Assembly (NCBI GenBank): GCA_937901085.1
Contig: CALCHQ010000103.1
Location: forward strand, 24,161 to 88,160
Direction: 5' to 3'
Length of the DNA: 64,000 nucleotides
Source: an uncultured Verrucomicrobiales bacterium
GTDB lineage: Bacteria; Verrucomicrobiota; Verrucomicrobiia; Verrucomicrobiales; Akkermansiaceae
The translations under genes were made by a program, and so were the position numbers. Positions within the stretch are counted from its first letter, which is position 1. The number at the start of each line of letters is the position of its first letter. Shown in pieces: positions 17,602 through 25,762 of the stretch. Under the pieces are notes generated by a model. That model was not told the DNA's origin and did not search any database. It saw only the letters and a program-made list of their open reading frames with translations.

Positions 17602-18000
17602 ATGGCCATGAATACCGCCACCAAGACCGCCGTAGCCGAAAACGCCGCCCAGAACGAGATGAAGCGCAACAGCATCACATGGGAGTACAAATACCAGCTC
17701 TTAAGCTTCATGACCGAGTATGAAACGCTGGAACAGTACGAGCAGCAGAAAGCCGCCCTCCTTCGCCGGGCTGAATACAGCACAGAACTCCTCCACATCC
17801 TCGACACGCGCCGAGCCGTAGAAATGATGGAGGAGTTCAAAGCTGAGAACGAGCGCCTCAAAGACCGCATCAGCGAGCAGAAGCGCATCCTGACGTATAA
17901 AGCCAAATACCTGATGCGGGCTGTGGAGTTCCTGAAAGAGGTGAATATCCAAGCAACTTCACCTGCATTGGAAATCGCCGCCAAGTTCCTGAATGACTAA
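17602..18000 (+). CDS. Small charged helical protein, cassette 1 gene 1
   Basis: 132 residues (or 130 if the ATG at 17608 is used). It is highly helical and charged, with a coiled-coil stretch RRAVEMMEEFKAENERLKDR near residues 72-95, and no signal peptide or membrane segment. It is the first gene after the repeated promoter and overlaps the next by eight bases. The function is unknown; being a non-structural cargo gene is an inference from its transcription signals. Confidence 0.65.
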   Translation: MAMNTATKTAVAENAAQNEMKRNSITWEYKYQLLSFMTEYETLEQYEQQKAALLRRAEYSTELLHILDTRRAVEMMEEFKAENERLKDRISEQKRILTYKAKYLMRAVEFLKEVNIQATSPALEIAAKFLND

Positions 18001-18271
18001 TCCCATAACGACCATGAGCGCGACCATAACGACCGTCTACCATAACAAGGCAGGTGAAATCGTGGCTAGCTGGGAAGCTGCAGAGAGCGTGACCTACCAC
18101 ACCATCTGTACAGACGAGCAAGCAGACGCAGCCGAGGAGATACTGGTGAACATGGCCCACGAGTTTGCCGAGAAGCACTACAAGGAAGTACAGAAGCAAA
18201 ACTACTCCATTCGCGGAGCCAAGCTTGAGAATGGCACCTGCTACATGCAGACTAAGGTGTGGAAAGCATAA
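17993..18271 (+). CDS. Small protein, cassette 1 gene 2
   Basis: 92 residues from ATG 17993; ATG 18014 (MSATITTVYH) is also possible. It has a beta hairpin start (ITTVYHNKAGEIVASWEAAE), a helix rich in Glu and Ala, and a final pair of strands (ENGTCYMQTKVWKA). No known family. It overlaps the preceding gene, so the cassette is one operon. Confidence 0.55.
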   Translation: MTNPITTMSATITTVYHNKAGEIVASWEAAESVTYHTICTDEQADAAEEILVNMAHEFAEKHYKEVQKQNYSIRGAKLENGTCYMQTKVWKA

Positions 18272-18284
18272 CTACAGTAACGTC

Positions 18285-18581
18285 ATGAAAGAGCAGGAAC
18301 GCAAAGAGAAAGCTATCCGGGAGTATAACGAAGTGTACCCCAAGTACAAAGCGGAGTTCGACCGAGGTGCCGAGGCCATCTCCAAATGGGTAGAGCATCA
18401 GGATGAGCCGAAAAAGTCGAAGCTCTATAAGGCCATCCTCGATGAAACCGTGGCGAACTGCAACGCCATAGCTGAACGATTCATAGAGGTGTGCGGAGCT
18501 GCTTACTACTACGGCCATACTGTTGACAAAATGCTCTGGGCGCATGCCGTAAAGACTCTGTACTACCTCCGCACCCGATGA
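18285..18581 (+). CDS. Small helical protein, cassette 1 gene 3
   Basis: 98 residues starting MKEQERKEKA. The C-terminal third (AYYYGHTVDKMLWAHAVKTL) resembles the end of the next gene product (ALYHELVVDMNLLSVAMNYV), suggesting the two are distant paralogues. It is basic and helical with no signal peptide. Function unknown. Confidence 0.6.
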   Translation: MKEQERKEKAIREYNEVYPKYKAEFDRGAEAISKWVEHQDEPKKSKLYKAILDETVANCNAIAERFIEVCGAAYYYGHTVDKMLWAHAVKTLYYLRTR

Positions 18582-18613
18582 TTTTCTCCAACAACAAACA
18601 CCACACAATAACC

Positions 18614-18928
18614 ATGATAAACGCAACTAAAGAAGAAATCGCAAAGGCCTACGAGGCCAAGGCAACGGAGTTCCAATCAGCCCTCGATAAGACGATGGCG
18701 ATAATGGATAACTACCAAGCAGCTATTGAGAGTGATGCTGAAAAGGATGAGTTCGAAAAAGCTCGGACTGAGTACAGCGACAATATAGTTCAATACGCAA
18801 AAAACAATGACCGCCTGAGTCTGGAGTTCAGCAAGATTGCCGGGCTTGCCCTGTACCATGAGCTGGTGGTGGATATGAACCTGCTGAGCGTGGCCATGAA
18901 CTACGTAGACCAGCACCGCCCTGAATAA
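18614..18928 (+). CDS. Small acidic helical protein, cassette 1 gene 4
   Basis: 104 residues beginning MINATKEE; the in-frame ATG at 18578 overlaps the preceding stop and is less likely. It is acidic and almost all helical. Its end is patterned like that of the gene before it. A strong terminator follows 26 bases after the stop, closing the cassette. Function unknown. Confidence 0.6.
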   Translation: MINATKEEIAKAYEAKATEFQSALDKTMAIMDNYQAAIESDAEKDEFEKARTEYSDNIVQYAKNNDRLSLEFSKIAGLALYHELVVDMNLLSVAMNYVDQHRPE

Positions 18929-18954
18929 GCGAGAGAATCAACATAGATTCTTAC

Positions 18955-18987
18955 CGGGAGGCAGACACCACGCTGCCCCCGTTTTTT
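18955..18987 (+). terminator. Intrinsic terminator closing cassette 1
   Basis: A GC-rich stem (CGGGAGGCAG with CTGCCCCCG, one bulged A) and six T residues. It separates the small-gene cassette from the receptor-binding protein gene. Confidence 0.75.
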
Positions 18988-19006
18988 GACGTTCCGCTCA
19001 TAGCAT

Positions 19007-20482
19007 ATGGAACTTTTTATCTTGTCAGAAAAATCACCGGCGCTTGTCCAATCAAAGGTAAACGGCAATCCTATTTCTTCACTCCGTTTGAAACGAGGTG
19101 CTCATATTCCCATATCGGTAACGATTTTGGGGACTAAACCAGCAGCTCAATTAAAATTCGGAACCAAAGCGAAAAACGACTATGAGGGAGAACTTCTTGT
19201 GTATGGCGAAGCGGGAGAGGGCAAGGCTACAAATGGTGGTACAATTTTCGAAATGGAACTGCATGTCAGCAGTTCTTCATTAGACTCGCTGTTCAATGTG
19301 GGAAATGGAGGTAAAACATCACCATCCACAATTCCTGCAATATCTGAATTCTCGTGGATAGAGGATGGAAAAGAGCGGCTGTCTGATACTCTTACCTCTA
19401 CCATACTGAATGATATCCTGCGACAAGCTGAAGAACCTCCCAGTTCTCTTGTTGGTTCATACCCGGCTCCCGAACTCGTAGCAACGCGCAGCTGGGTAAA
19501 CGCCTTGAGAGCAAGCGCTCTGAACTATGGTCTGGTGCTATTGGAGAGTGATGCTATCTGGGAGGGCGCTCATACTTCAGTAGTTGTCACAAAAAACGGC
19601 TCGATAGCGATTCCTCGCGCTACTTCTTCCATAGCAGGCACAATCATCCTCGGAACAGATAATATACTGACTGGTAAATACCTCCTACCGCTGGGCTGCG
19701 ATTCTGAGGGTCATGCATGTGTGAATGCTGCGGGTATTACGGCTTACCATCTAGCTGTAAAGGAGGGCTTCGAGGGAACAGAGCAGGAATGGCTTGCTTC
19801 GTTAAAGGGCGATCAGGGGGAACAAGGTGCCCCCGGGCAGACTCCAGATATAGAAGATATTGTTTCAGAGGCGGTGGAATTGGTCACAGCGCCGAAAGCA
19901 ACAGATAAGATTAAGACGACTTGTACAGGTACACATAATGCAGATTTTAACTGGACGCAGCTTAATTCAACCCATTGTCCTGTCGGCGCAATAAAATCCA
20001 TCGAGATACCTTGCCGTATAGACCACAAGGATGAGCTTACATTCTTGCCCGTGTACATGACGGTTTGGGAATATGATGCAACGATCGGCGAGTGGGTTTA
20101 TAGGGCAACTTCCACCAACGCTCAAACCCAAGTTGTGGGAGGAAAATGCCGTTGGCTGTTTAATTCACTACGTCTTACCGGAAAGGATATGCGTATATGC
20201 CCGGTGCCTGATAGGAATACACTCTGGGATGAAAGCACACTATTGGGCGGGCGCGTGATTTATTGTTCAGATGGAGTCGAAAGTGGTTGCAAGCTCTTTT
20301 ACAATAAAACAATCAGCAACTTATTACTCCAAGTGAAATTTGAGTATAGCGAGGATTACTATCGTTTCGCACCAGTAGAGCATGTGCATGATACTACTCT
20401 TCATTTGACATCAACAGAACATGCAGGGCTAACGGCATTGCTTGCCAAAAAGAATGCTCTTCTAGCTCTGGTAAACTCATAA
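19007..20482 (+). CDS. Phage tail fibre / receptor-binding protein with a short collagen-like stretch
   Basis: A 491-residue protein. The N-terminal ~130 residues are beta-rich (virion attachment), followed by a fibre region with the recurring 'AYHLAVKEGFEGTEQEWLAS' motif and a Gly-X-Y run (GDQGEQGAPGQ) near residues 268-280, both common in tail fibres. The C-terminal ~200 residues would form the receptor-binding domain. It ends with a helical LTALLAKKNALLALVNS segment that may trimerise. It follows a terminator and so may have a separate transcription start. Confidence 0.75.
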   Translation: MELFILSEKSPALVQSKVNGNPISSLRLKRGAHIPISVTILGTKPAAQLKFGTKAKNDYEGELLVYGEAGEGKATNGGTIFEMELHVSSSSLDSLFNVGNGGKTSPSTIPAISEFSWIEDGKERLSDTLTSTILNDILRQAEEPPSSLVGSYPAPELVATRSWVNALRASALNYGLVLLESDAIWEGAHTSVVVTKNGSIAIPRATSSIAGTIILGTDNILTGKYLLPLGCDSEGHACVNAAGITAYHLAVKEGFEGTEQEWLASLKGDQGEQGAPGQTPDIEDIVSEAVELVTAPKATDKIKTTCTGTHNADFNWTQLNSTHCPVGAIKSIEIPCRIDHKDELTFLPVYMTVWEYDATIGEWVYRATSTNAQTQVVGGKCRWLFNSLRLTGKDMRICPVPDRNTLWDESTLLGGRVIYCSDGVESGCKLFYNKTISNLLLQVKFEYSEDYYRFAPVEHVHDTTLHLTSTEHAGLTALLAKKNALLALVNS

Positions 20483-20496
20483 CCTCTCAAAATTTT

Positions 20497-20790
20497 ATGA
20501 CTAATTCATTTGTAACAGGCGGCATTGTTCTTGCCAATACTTTAGCGGTAGTGAGCATGGCTGCTGCTGAAATAAATCCTCTGCTTGAATACATCCAAAA
20601 CGGTGCTTCTGTGGGTGCTGTTATGGGTATTTTCCTCTGGCGTGAAATGAAACGAGCTGAGCGCTACGAACACCTCTACGATGAAGAACGTAAGATGCGT
20701 ATCGCGGCTGAGAATAAATGCGCTAGTTGCCCGTTCGTAAAGCGCGCTCATGAGGAGTTTATGGATAAGCGTGCTGATGATTCCAAATAG
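20497..20790 (+). CDS. Small membrane protein, second holin-like candidate
   Basis: 97 residues with two hydrophobic segments (about 8-24 and 36-47) and a strongly charged C-terminal helix (REMKRAERYEHLYDEERKMR) that ends with a Cys-x-x-Cys (CASC). This is the shape of some phage holins, and it directly follows the fibre gene, a usual site for lysis genes. Another holin-like gene stands at 1297, so the phage may carry two. Confidence 0.6.
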   Translation: MTNSFVTGGIVLANTLAVVSMAAAEINPLLEYIQNGASVGAVMGIFLWREMKRAERYEHLYDEERKMRIAAENKCASCPFVKRAHEEFMDKRADDSK

Positions 20791-20824
20791 CCCTTTAATT
20801 CGTTGTTAATAAGTGCTGTAAGAT

Positions 20825-20893
20825 GAAAGAAAAAGCAAAAAAGTCCTTGCATATTGTACGCAATCTGCTATATTTTCAGGATAGATAAAAGCC
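20825..20893 (+). promoter_or_regulatory. Promoter module, copy 2 (repeat of 17514)
   Basis: Near-identical to 17514-17583: the same A-rich tract, TTGCAT at 20847-20852, a 16-base spacer and TATATT at 20869-20874, then AGATAAAAGCCC. It lies just before the small gene at 20904. Confidence 0.7.
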
Positions 20894-20903
20894 CTAAGTA
20901 GCA

Positions 20904-21185
20904 ATGAATAACGAGCATATAGACAAGCTGAAAGCCTACGGCATCAACCCCACCGACTACGGTGAGTTCGAGCAGGAGGAAATCACCGCCACCCTGACGG
21001 AATACGAAGAGCACAAGGCATACGCCGACAGCTACCGCAAGGAGCTGGAAGCCGGAGAACAATCCGACAACGGCTACCACGAGTTCTTGCAGGGAATGGC
21101 CGACCGCGAAATCATCAGCCTGTATGAAAATTACGGCATCGTGACCAACATCAAAATTGAGGGCTGGGAACCCGCCACCCGCTGA
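20904..21185 (+). CDS. Small acidic protein, cassette 2 gene 1
   Basis: 93 residues, very acidic (EFEQEEITATLTEYEEH), helical, with no membrane segment. It starts 30 bases after the -10 of the repeated promoter. Small acidic proteins in phage cargo cassettes are sometimes DNA mimics or inhibitors of host defences; that is speculation here. Confidence 0.6.
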   Translation: MNNEHIDKLKAYGINPTDYGEFEQEEITATLTEYEEHKAYADSYRKELEAGEQSDNGYHEFLQGMADREIISLYENYGIVTNIKIEGWEPATR

Positions 21186-21239
21186 GGGAGGTGGCTACCA
21201 CCCCGAATCACCAAGACTTCAACCCATACACAAGAGAAA

Positions 21240-21413
21240 ATGAAAGTATACATCGAAGCAAGCTTCAAGCAGGTAAAGGAGAACGAGTACAAACGAGTCG
21301 AGGTTAAGATTGACGAAGACCTCATCCCCTGGGGCGTACACAAGTTCCTTGAATGTCGATACGGAAAAATCGAAGAGCTGAGTTTTCACTTTACGCGAGA
21401 AGCGGATGAGTAG
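21240..21413 (+). CDS. Small protein, cassette 2 gene 2
   Basis: A 57-residue ORF, MKVYIEASFK to FTREADE. It alternates two strands and a helix (a compact beta-beta-alpha layout) and is acidic at its end. It follows the previous gene by 54 bases and is followed by a terminator, so it belongs to the same unit. Function unknown. Confidence 0.55.
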   Translation: MKVYIEASFKQVKENEYKRVEVKIDEDLIPWGVHKFLECRYGKIEELSFHFTREADE

Positions 21414-21453
21414 CCCCAGATAGGAACTACATCTAGCTACTTTAGCATTTCCT

Positions 21454-21489
21454 AGAATGCCGCTGTCCCATGCGGCATTCTGGCTTTTT
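21454..21489 (+). terminator. Intrinsic terminator closing cassette 2 and the prophage late region
   Basis: Perfect 10-bp stem (AGAATGCCGC), 8-base loop, followed by GGCTTTTT. It is the last signal before the repeat that marks the island boundary. Confidence 0.8.
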
Positions 21490-21664
21490 AGGGGGGTAAC
21501 GGGCGGCTTCTTTTTCGAACTAACGGATGTCTGACGGACAAAGTGGCTTTTCTGTTGTTTATAAATGGATTGTGCATAAAGACAAATCAGCCTCTATTTA
21601 TAGGAATTATTCTAAATATGCTTGTTCACTTTTCTTACAAAGAGGGTTATAGAGGAAGCAATAT

Positions 21665-21756
21665 TTCGAATCCCATTGACGACCCTTGAACAAAAAGTCC
21701 CGTACCTGACAAGGTGCGGGGCTTTTTTGTTGTGCATTAGCGTGGCCGGATTCGAA
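21665..21756. repeat. 92-bp direct repeat, left copy (possible attachment site)
   Basis: Nearly identical to 30221-30312. The unit begins TTCGAATCC and ends GGATTCGAA, so its ends are inverted copies of one another, and it holds a terminator-like hairpin (CCCGTACCT / AGGTGCGGG, loop GACA) with a T-run. The copy lies between the end of the prophage and the accessory island. The T-loop-like ends suggest a remnant of a tRNA-type integration target, but no complete tRNA is present. Confidence 0.75.
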
Positions 21757-21927
21757 CACACGACAACCGCTCGCGGTTGTTGTGGGGATGAACTGCCGGT
21801 GGCAGTTCATCCGGCTGAGCCGCAGGGACACTTCCCTGCGGGTACCTTTGCGAAAGCAAAGGCTCTGCCGCGGCCCCGGAGGGGGAATCCCATCGTCCCC
21901 CCCTCATGGAGTTAACAGGTGGTATTT
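21757..21927. other. Hairpin-rich non-coding stretch beside the left repeat
   Basis: Several perfect short hairpins follow each other: ACAACCG/CGGTTGT, GAACTGCC/GGCAGTTC, CGCAGGGA/TCCCTGCG and TTTGC/GCAAA. A similar hairpin-rich segment follows the right repeat copy (30313-30430), and both contain GAATCCCATCGT. It may be a folded RNA or part of an integration site. No ORF is credible. Confidence 0.4.
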
Positions 21928-22653
21928 TTATACTCCTAAGCGTTCTCTAAGCTTGTGCAGCCACTCTCCCTGGTACTTAAAATACCTTGTGCCGGCTATG
22001 TTGCTACCGGAGCCGGTAAAGTGCTTTGCCAGTGCGGTTAAAGACCATAATTTGCCTTCATATTCAATATTTCGCTCATCTACAACCTTGCAGATGACAC
22101 CGGAATGCGGATTATTGCGGCAGCAGAATTCTATTTCACTGCCGGAAGCAATGCCGCACAGAGCAAATGTAAACGTAGTTAGACGCTCTTTCCTGGCCTC
22201 CTTAATATCTTCTGCGGTCTCTTCAGCCTCCACCTCTTTTGCGTCCGGCGCAACTAATTCCAACCTGTTGGTATATCCATGTATTTCGGCCATGGCTTCC
22301 AGCACTGCATAAGCATCCTCGGCAGACATCGCATAAAACTCACGCACCCTCTTCTGCCCATTAAAGTTTTCTATGGACCGCAGATTAGGATTCAGTTTAT
22401 CTATAATGGCATGAACCTTAATATCAGATAATCTCGAGTTTACAGCATATTTGGCATAAACCCTGAATGCGAAAGGTATACACTCACTGCGATTCAATTG
22501 TTGCAGTCTGTTTTCTACATTATCGGCATAACCTATTTTAACGTAATCCGGAAATGACGGATTTGTCAAAATGTAAATGTATCCTTGCGGGCGCTCCATA
22601 TATTCGTACTGCTGTTGATACCCATATTGTACCCGACTAATATCATCTTTCAA
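21928..22653 (-). CDS. GIY-YIG nuclease domain protein with C-terminal RAMA/DUF4357-like domain
   Basis: A 241-residue protein. Residues 23-75 form a T5orf172-type GIY-YIG domain (GYIYILTNPS, then VKIGYADNVENRLQQLN with the catalytic Arg). Residues ~160-241 resemble the small domain often attached to restriction-type proteins (SGVICKVVDERNIEYEGKLW then SLTALAKHF and YFKYQGEWL). Such proteins are found in mobile and defence islands and probably cut or modify DNA. It is the first gene inside the left repeat and is read towards it. Confidence 0.75.
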   Translation of the reverse strand: MKDDISRVQYGYQQQYEYMERPQGYIYILTNPSFPDYVKIGYADNVENRLQQLNRSECIPFAFRVYAKYAVNSRLSDIKVHAIIDKLNPNLRSIENFNGQKRVREFYAMSAEDAYAVLEAMAEIHGYTNRLELVAPDAKEVEAEETAEDIKEARKERLTTFTFALCGIASGSEIEFCCRNNPHSGVICKVVDERNIEYEGKLWSLTALAKHFTGSGSNIAGTRYFKYQGEWLHKLRERLGV

Positions 22654-22801
22654 GCTAAAAGTATTTTAAGTTTCAGGGCTGAATTTTACAAATATAAGAC
22701 AGATTACACGAAAATCATAGCACCTTCTTGCGTTTCGTCTAATTTTACTTGCGTGATACTCTTCTCCGTCGTAAAAACAAACACGGAAAGGAGGCAAGCG
22801 C

Positions 22802-23398
22802 ATGACTGATTTAGATACCAGCATCAAAGAATACATGGCAGCCCAGGGAGGCTTGTTGACTGCGGCTGATATACAGCAGCTGGGATACAGCCGGGGCATG
22901 TTGCATGTGTACTCTCGCGCCGGATTACTGGAGCGGTACAGTAGCGGTGTGTATATGCGGCCTGGGACATTGGCTGATGATATGGTTTATATGCAGCGAA
23001 AGTTCCCCGTTCTTATCTTTTCTCATGAAAGTGCTCTTTACCTTCTGGGGTTAACAGAGCGTACGCCCTTTCAGTATTCCGTCACCATTCCCTCTGATGC
23101 CACGCTGCCCCGCAGTATTTCGAAGGATTGTACGTGTTATTATATAAAGCCTCAGTTTCATGAGCTGGGGCTTACAGAATTGCGTACTACGATGGGCAAT
23201 GTCATTCGCGGGTACAATGCAGAGCGCAGCATCTGTGATATGCTCCGCAGCAAGAACAGGGTCGATATTGAATGCTATACCGCCGCGCTTAAACTCTATT
23301 TTTCCCGTAAAGAGAAAAATCTGAACCGGCTGGCAGAATACGCCACAAAGCTTGGAGTGATAGACAAGTTAACCCCTTATCTGGTAGTTCTGGTATGA
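22802..23398 (+). CDS. AbiEi-type antitoxin / transcriptional regulator
   Basis: 198 residues with an N-terminal winged helix (GGLLTAADIQQLGYSRGMLH, then ERYSSGVYMRPG) and the conserved AbiEi C-terminal part (FSHESALYLLGLTERTP, AERSICDMLRSKNRVD). In AbiE type IV toxin-antitoxin systems this protein represses its operon and neutralises the nucleotidyltransferase AbiEii. A strong AGGAGG ribosome site precedes the start. The toxin gene that should overlap its stop is missing, leaving only a ten-codon stub. Confidence 0.85.
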   Translation: MTDLDTSIKEYMAAQGGLLTAADIQQLGYSRGMLHVYSRAGLLERYSSGVYMRPGTLADDMVYMQRKFPVLIFSHESALYLLGLTERTPFQYSVTIPSDATLPRSISKDCTCYYIKPQFHELGLTELRTTMGNVIRGYNAERSICDMLRSKNRVDIECYTAALKLYFSRKEKNLNRLAEYATKLGVIDKLTPYLVVLV

Positions 23399-23427
23399 AG
23401 CCGGCAGCAGGATATTTTCGTATTTGA
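23395..23427 (+). pseudogene. Ten-codon stub where the AbiEii toxin should start
   Basis: An ATGA overlap with the antitoxin stop opens an ORF of ten codons (MKPAAGYFRI) that then stops. In complete AbiE operons the toxin start overlaps the antitoxin in this way. The stub is probably the remains of a deleted toxin gene, although it is too short to prove. Confidence 0.35.
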
Positions 23428-23476
23428 GTTGAGTGTGGAATAAAATATGCTAGAATGTCTTTTAGGTGAGTAAGCC

Positions 23477-23940
23477 ATGGGGAACATAGAAGAAATACAT
23501 TTCAGAGAGGGGGAGTTTGAGCTGTCGGTTCGTGTAGAACCGCAGGCGGATACCGTATGGCTTAATCGTTTACAAATGTCGCGACTCTTTGATAGAGACA
23601 TTAAAACGATAGGTAAGCATATTCAGTCAGCACTGCGTGAGGAGCTCGATAATTCAACTGTCGCAAAATTTGCGACAGTTCAACTTGAGGGGTCGCGCGA
23701 AGTAGAGCGACAGGTGGAATACTACAATCTGGATATGATTATCAGCGTAGGCTACCGCGTGAAATCGGCACGGGGTGTTCAGTTTCGCCGTTGGGCTACG
23801 AATGTACTTCGGCAGTATCTGATGCAGGGGTATGTATGCCAGCAAAGCGTCTGCAAGACCTCTCCACTACCATCCGCGTGATGTAGCGTGTGGAAAACAA
23901 AATGATAGGATTACGCCGAGTAAACGAAATTAAGCGCTCA
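23477..23940 (+). pseudogene. RhuM-family gene, frameshifted
   Basis: The intact part (about 120 residues) matches RhuM: an EIHFREGEFELSVR start, VWLNRLQMSRLFDRDIKTIGKHI and YYNLDMIISVGYRVKSARGVQFRRWATNVLRQYL. After LMQGYV the reading frame goes out; the neighbouring frame continues the family with KRLQDLSTTIRVM, then a TAG and further fragments (RVENKMIG). RhuM proteins are ~330 residues, so this copy is truncated and interrupted. They are often linked to mobile islands and Fic or toxin genes. Confidence 0.7.
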
Positions 23941-23962
23941 ACACTTTAGAATATACTTGAAA

Positions 23963-23994
23963 ATACGCGTGCAGGCTTTATCCTGTGCGCGTAT
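23963..23994. terminator. Hairpin after the RhuM remnant
   Basis: Stem of 13 pairs with wobble (ATACGCGTGCAGG with CCTGTGCGCGTAT) and a 6-base loop. Between here and 24263 I see no gene, only AT-rich sequence. Confidence 0.45.
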
Positions 23995-24263
23995 AAAACG
24001 CTATAGGTAATTGTGTTGCAATCTATAAATTGAGGCTTAATTGTAGGATTGCTTCTAATGAATAGCTTGGTGTGAATGCCTCCGAATTCACCGATGCTCA
24101 TCACGAGCAAGTATATCTTATCTCGATGTCGGAGATTTTGTGGCTAAAATTCGCATGTAACGGGTGAGAAAGAAAAAAGTATCACTTGCACATTGGAAGT
24201 ATTTGCTAAGGTTGTACATTGTCACGATAATGTTTGTGAATTTTGAGGTAAATAAAATGAGAC

Positions 24264-24677
24264 ATGGCGGACAGTCCGTATCGCTCAAGATTTTTTAATC
24301 TTGACAAAAAAATAATTCATATTATAAAACACGTGGTGAACAAGATATACTGTCAGATTTTTAGCTTCTTGGCTTTTGCATGTTTTGCCTGCTTGGCTTT
24401 TGCATGCAGCAAGGTGAATTCTCGCGCTAGTCAGGATTATTCAAAATTTCGGTTGGTGTATTCGTACGAATCTAATCCTATTGGTGATAAGAAATATAAG
24501 AAACTCATAAAACATCTATCTGCTCAGCACAAATTAAGTCTATACTGTCATCAGTATGTTTACTATTACAATGGGCACTATTATATTTTCGCTAAGCAAC
24601 CGCTTACTGCTGGAGGAAGAACGAGGAACCCCATAGTAATCTCTGCGGCAGATGCTGATGAAATCATGACAAGGTAA
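24264..24677 (+). CDS. Hypothetical membrane or lipoprotein
   Basis: 137 residues. A basic N-terminus is followed by a hydrophobic, Phe/Ala/Cys-rich segment (IFSFLAFACFACLAFAC) ending in a lipobox-like LAFAC-S, then a small Tyr-rich domain (HQYVYYYNGHYYIFAK). The start may be further downstream. No homologous family is recognised. It stands alone in the island. Confidence 0.45.
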   Translation: MADSPYRSRFFNLDKKIIHIIKHVVNKIYCQIFSFLAFACFACLAFACSKVNSRASQDYSKFRLVYSYESNPIGDKKYKKLIKHLSAQHKLSLYCHQYVYYYNGHYYIFAKQPLTAGGRTRNPIVISAADADEIMTR

Positions 24678-24847
24678 ATAGATGTTAAAGTTTTCGCCCC
24701 CTCCAGCATTAAACTAAAACAGGAGTATTACCCCACCTGTGGCGACAAGTTCATCTGAATGCAACTTAAATTATAACGTTTTATTTGATAACAAAATAGG
24801 CTCTTTGGATTTTGATTCACATTATGTAACAAACTGATAGTATTAAC

Positions 24848-24887
24848 ACAATCGGCTCAATCCCCGATATGGGATTGAGCCGATTGT
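24848..24887. terminator. Perfect 17-bp hairpin in a gene-free gap
   Basis: ACAATCGGCTCAATCCC and its exact complement flank a 6-base loop. It lies 170 bases after the gene at 24264. The rest of the gap (24678-25036) shows nothing else that I recognise. Confidence 0.6.
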
Positions 24888-25036
24888 TATGGAACGCTAA
24901 GCATGCGCCGCTATATCAAGTATAACTATATACTCAAGACAATTTTGGATTGCTCAATACGCGATAACGCATTTTTTTGATTTCATGTCTCGTTTTTTCT
25001 TGATTTTATATAAATTACATGTATATCTCTTCTTTT

Positions 25037-25747
25037 ATGAAGAAGCTAATTTACGTGACGCTATTCGCATTATCTATTTCTCTTGTTTTCAATTGTATAT
25101 TATTTTCAGAAAATACAGAATTCAGACATATCTATCAACGCTGTTTGAGCAAAATCAGCCCAGCAGACTGGTATAATCAGCACCTAATTTATGCAAATAA
25201 TGGTGATAAAAAATCAGCGGAAGTCTGCCTATCTATTTCTGCTCAATTAGGTTGTGCAGAAGCTCAATTTAGGTTAGCCCGGCTCCTTATGGATGAGGGA
25301 AAAGAAAAATTGGCAGAGATTTGGATGATAGAGGCAGCAAAGCAAGGTAATGCCGAACATCAATATCAACTCGGACGTTGGTATGATTATGTATTCTCGC
25401 ACGAATCTCGTGAGAAATGCAAGAGTTCCGCTTTTATCTGGTATGAGAAGTCTGCTGTACAAAACCATGCTTTGGCTGCCAAGTTTTTGGCTCAGTGCTA
25501 CAGGCTTGGCAATGGCTGCGAGCGTGACTTATCTGCTGCAGAGTATTGGTATAAGAAAGCATTAGAACTTGGAGAGAGGGTAAATAGAGGGTTAGCGGAA
25601 GTATACATGGAGACGGGGCGTCCCGAATTAGCAGTACCGCTCCTTTCTGCAGAAGCCGCAGAGGGATCAATACAAGCTCGAAATATATTAAAAGGGCTTC
25701 AAAAAAAACAATCTAAAACATTCCAAGAAGATGGATCCAAGATGTAA
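25037..25747 (+). CDS. Sel1-repeat protein with N-terminal membrane anchor or signal
   Basis: 236 residues starting MKKLIYVTLF, with a hydrophobic helix at residues ~4-22 (a signal anchor or signal peptide). The rest consists of Sel1-like repeats: AEVCLSISAQLGCAEAQFRL, AEIWMIEAAKQGNAEHQYQL, AFIWYEKSAVQNHALAAKFL, AEYWYKKALELG. Such helical solenoids bind other proteins. In-frame ATG 25019 lies upstream but without a basic N-terminus. It is followed closely by the DUF3592-like gene. Confidence 0.75.
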   Translation: MKKLIYVTLFALSISLVFNCILFSENTEFRHIYQRCLSKISPADWYNQHLIYANNGDKKSAEVCLSISAQLGCAEAQFRLARLLMDEGKEKLAEIWMIEAAKQGNAEHQYQLGRWYDYVFSHESREKCKSSAFIWYEKSAVQNHALAAKFLAQCYRLGNGCERDLSAAEYWYKKALELGERVNRGLAEVYMETGRPELAVPLLSAEAAEGSIQARNILKGLQKKQSKTFQEDGSKM

Positions 25748-25762
25748 CGAGCTTTATTGGGC

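Noticed and set aside
21665..21756. A tRNA gene in the 92-bp repeat (GTTCGAATC T-loop-like ends)
   Set aside because: No acceptor, D or anticodon stem can be formed, and the bases flanking the loop do not pair; at most a remnant.
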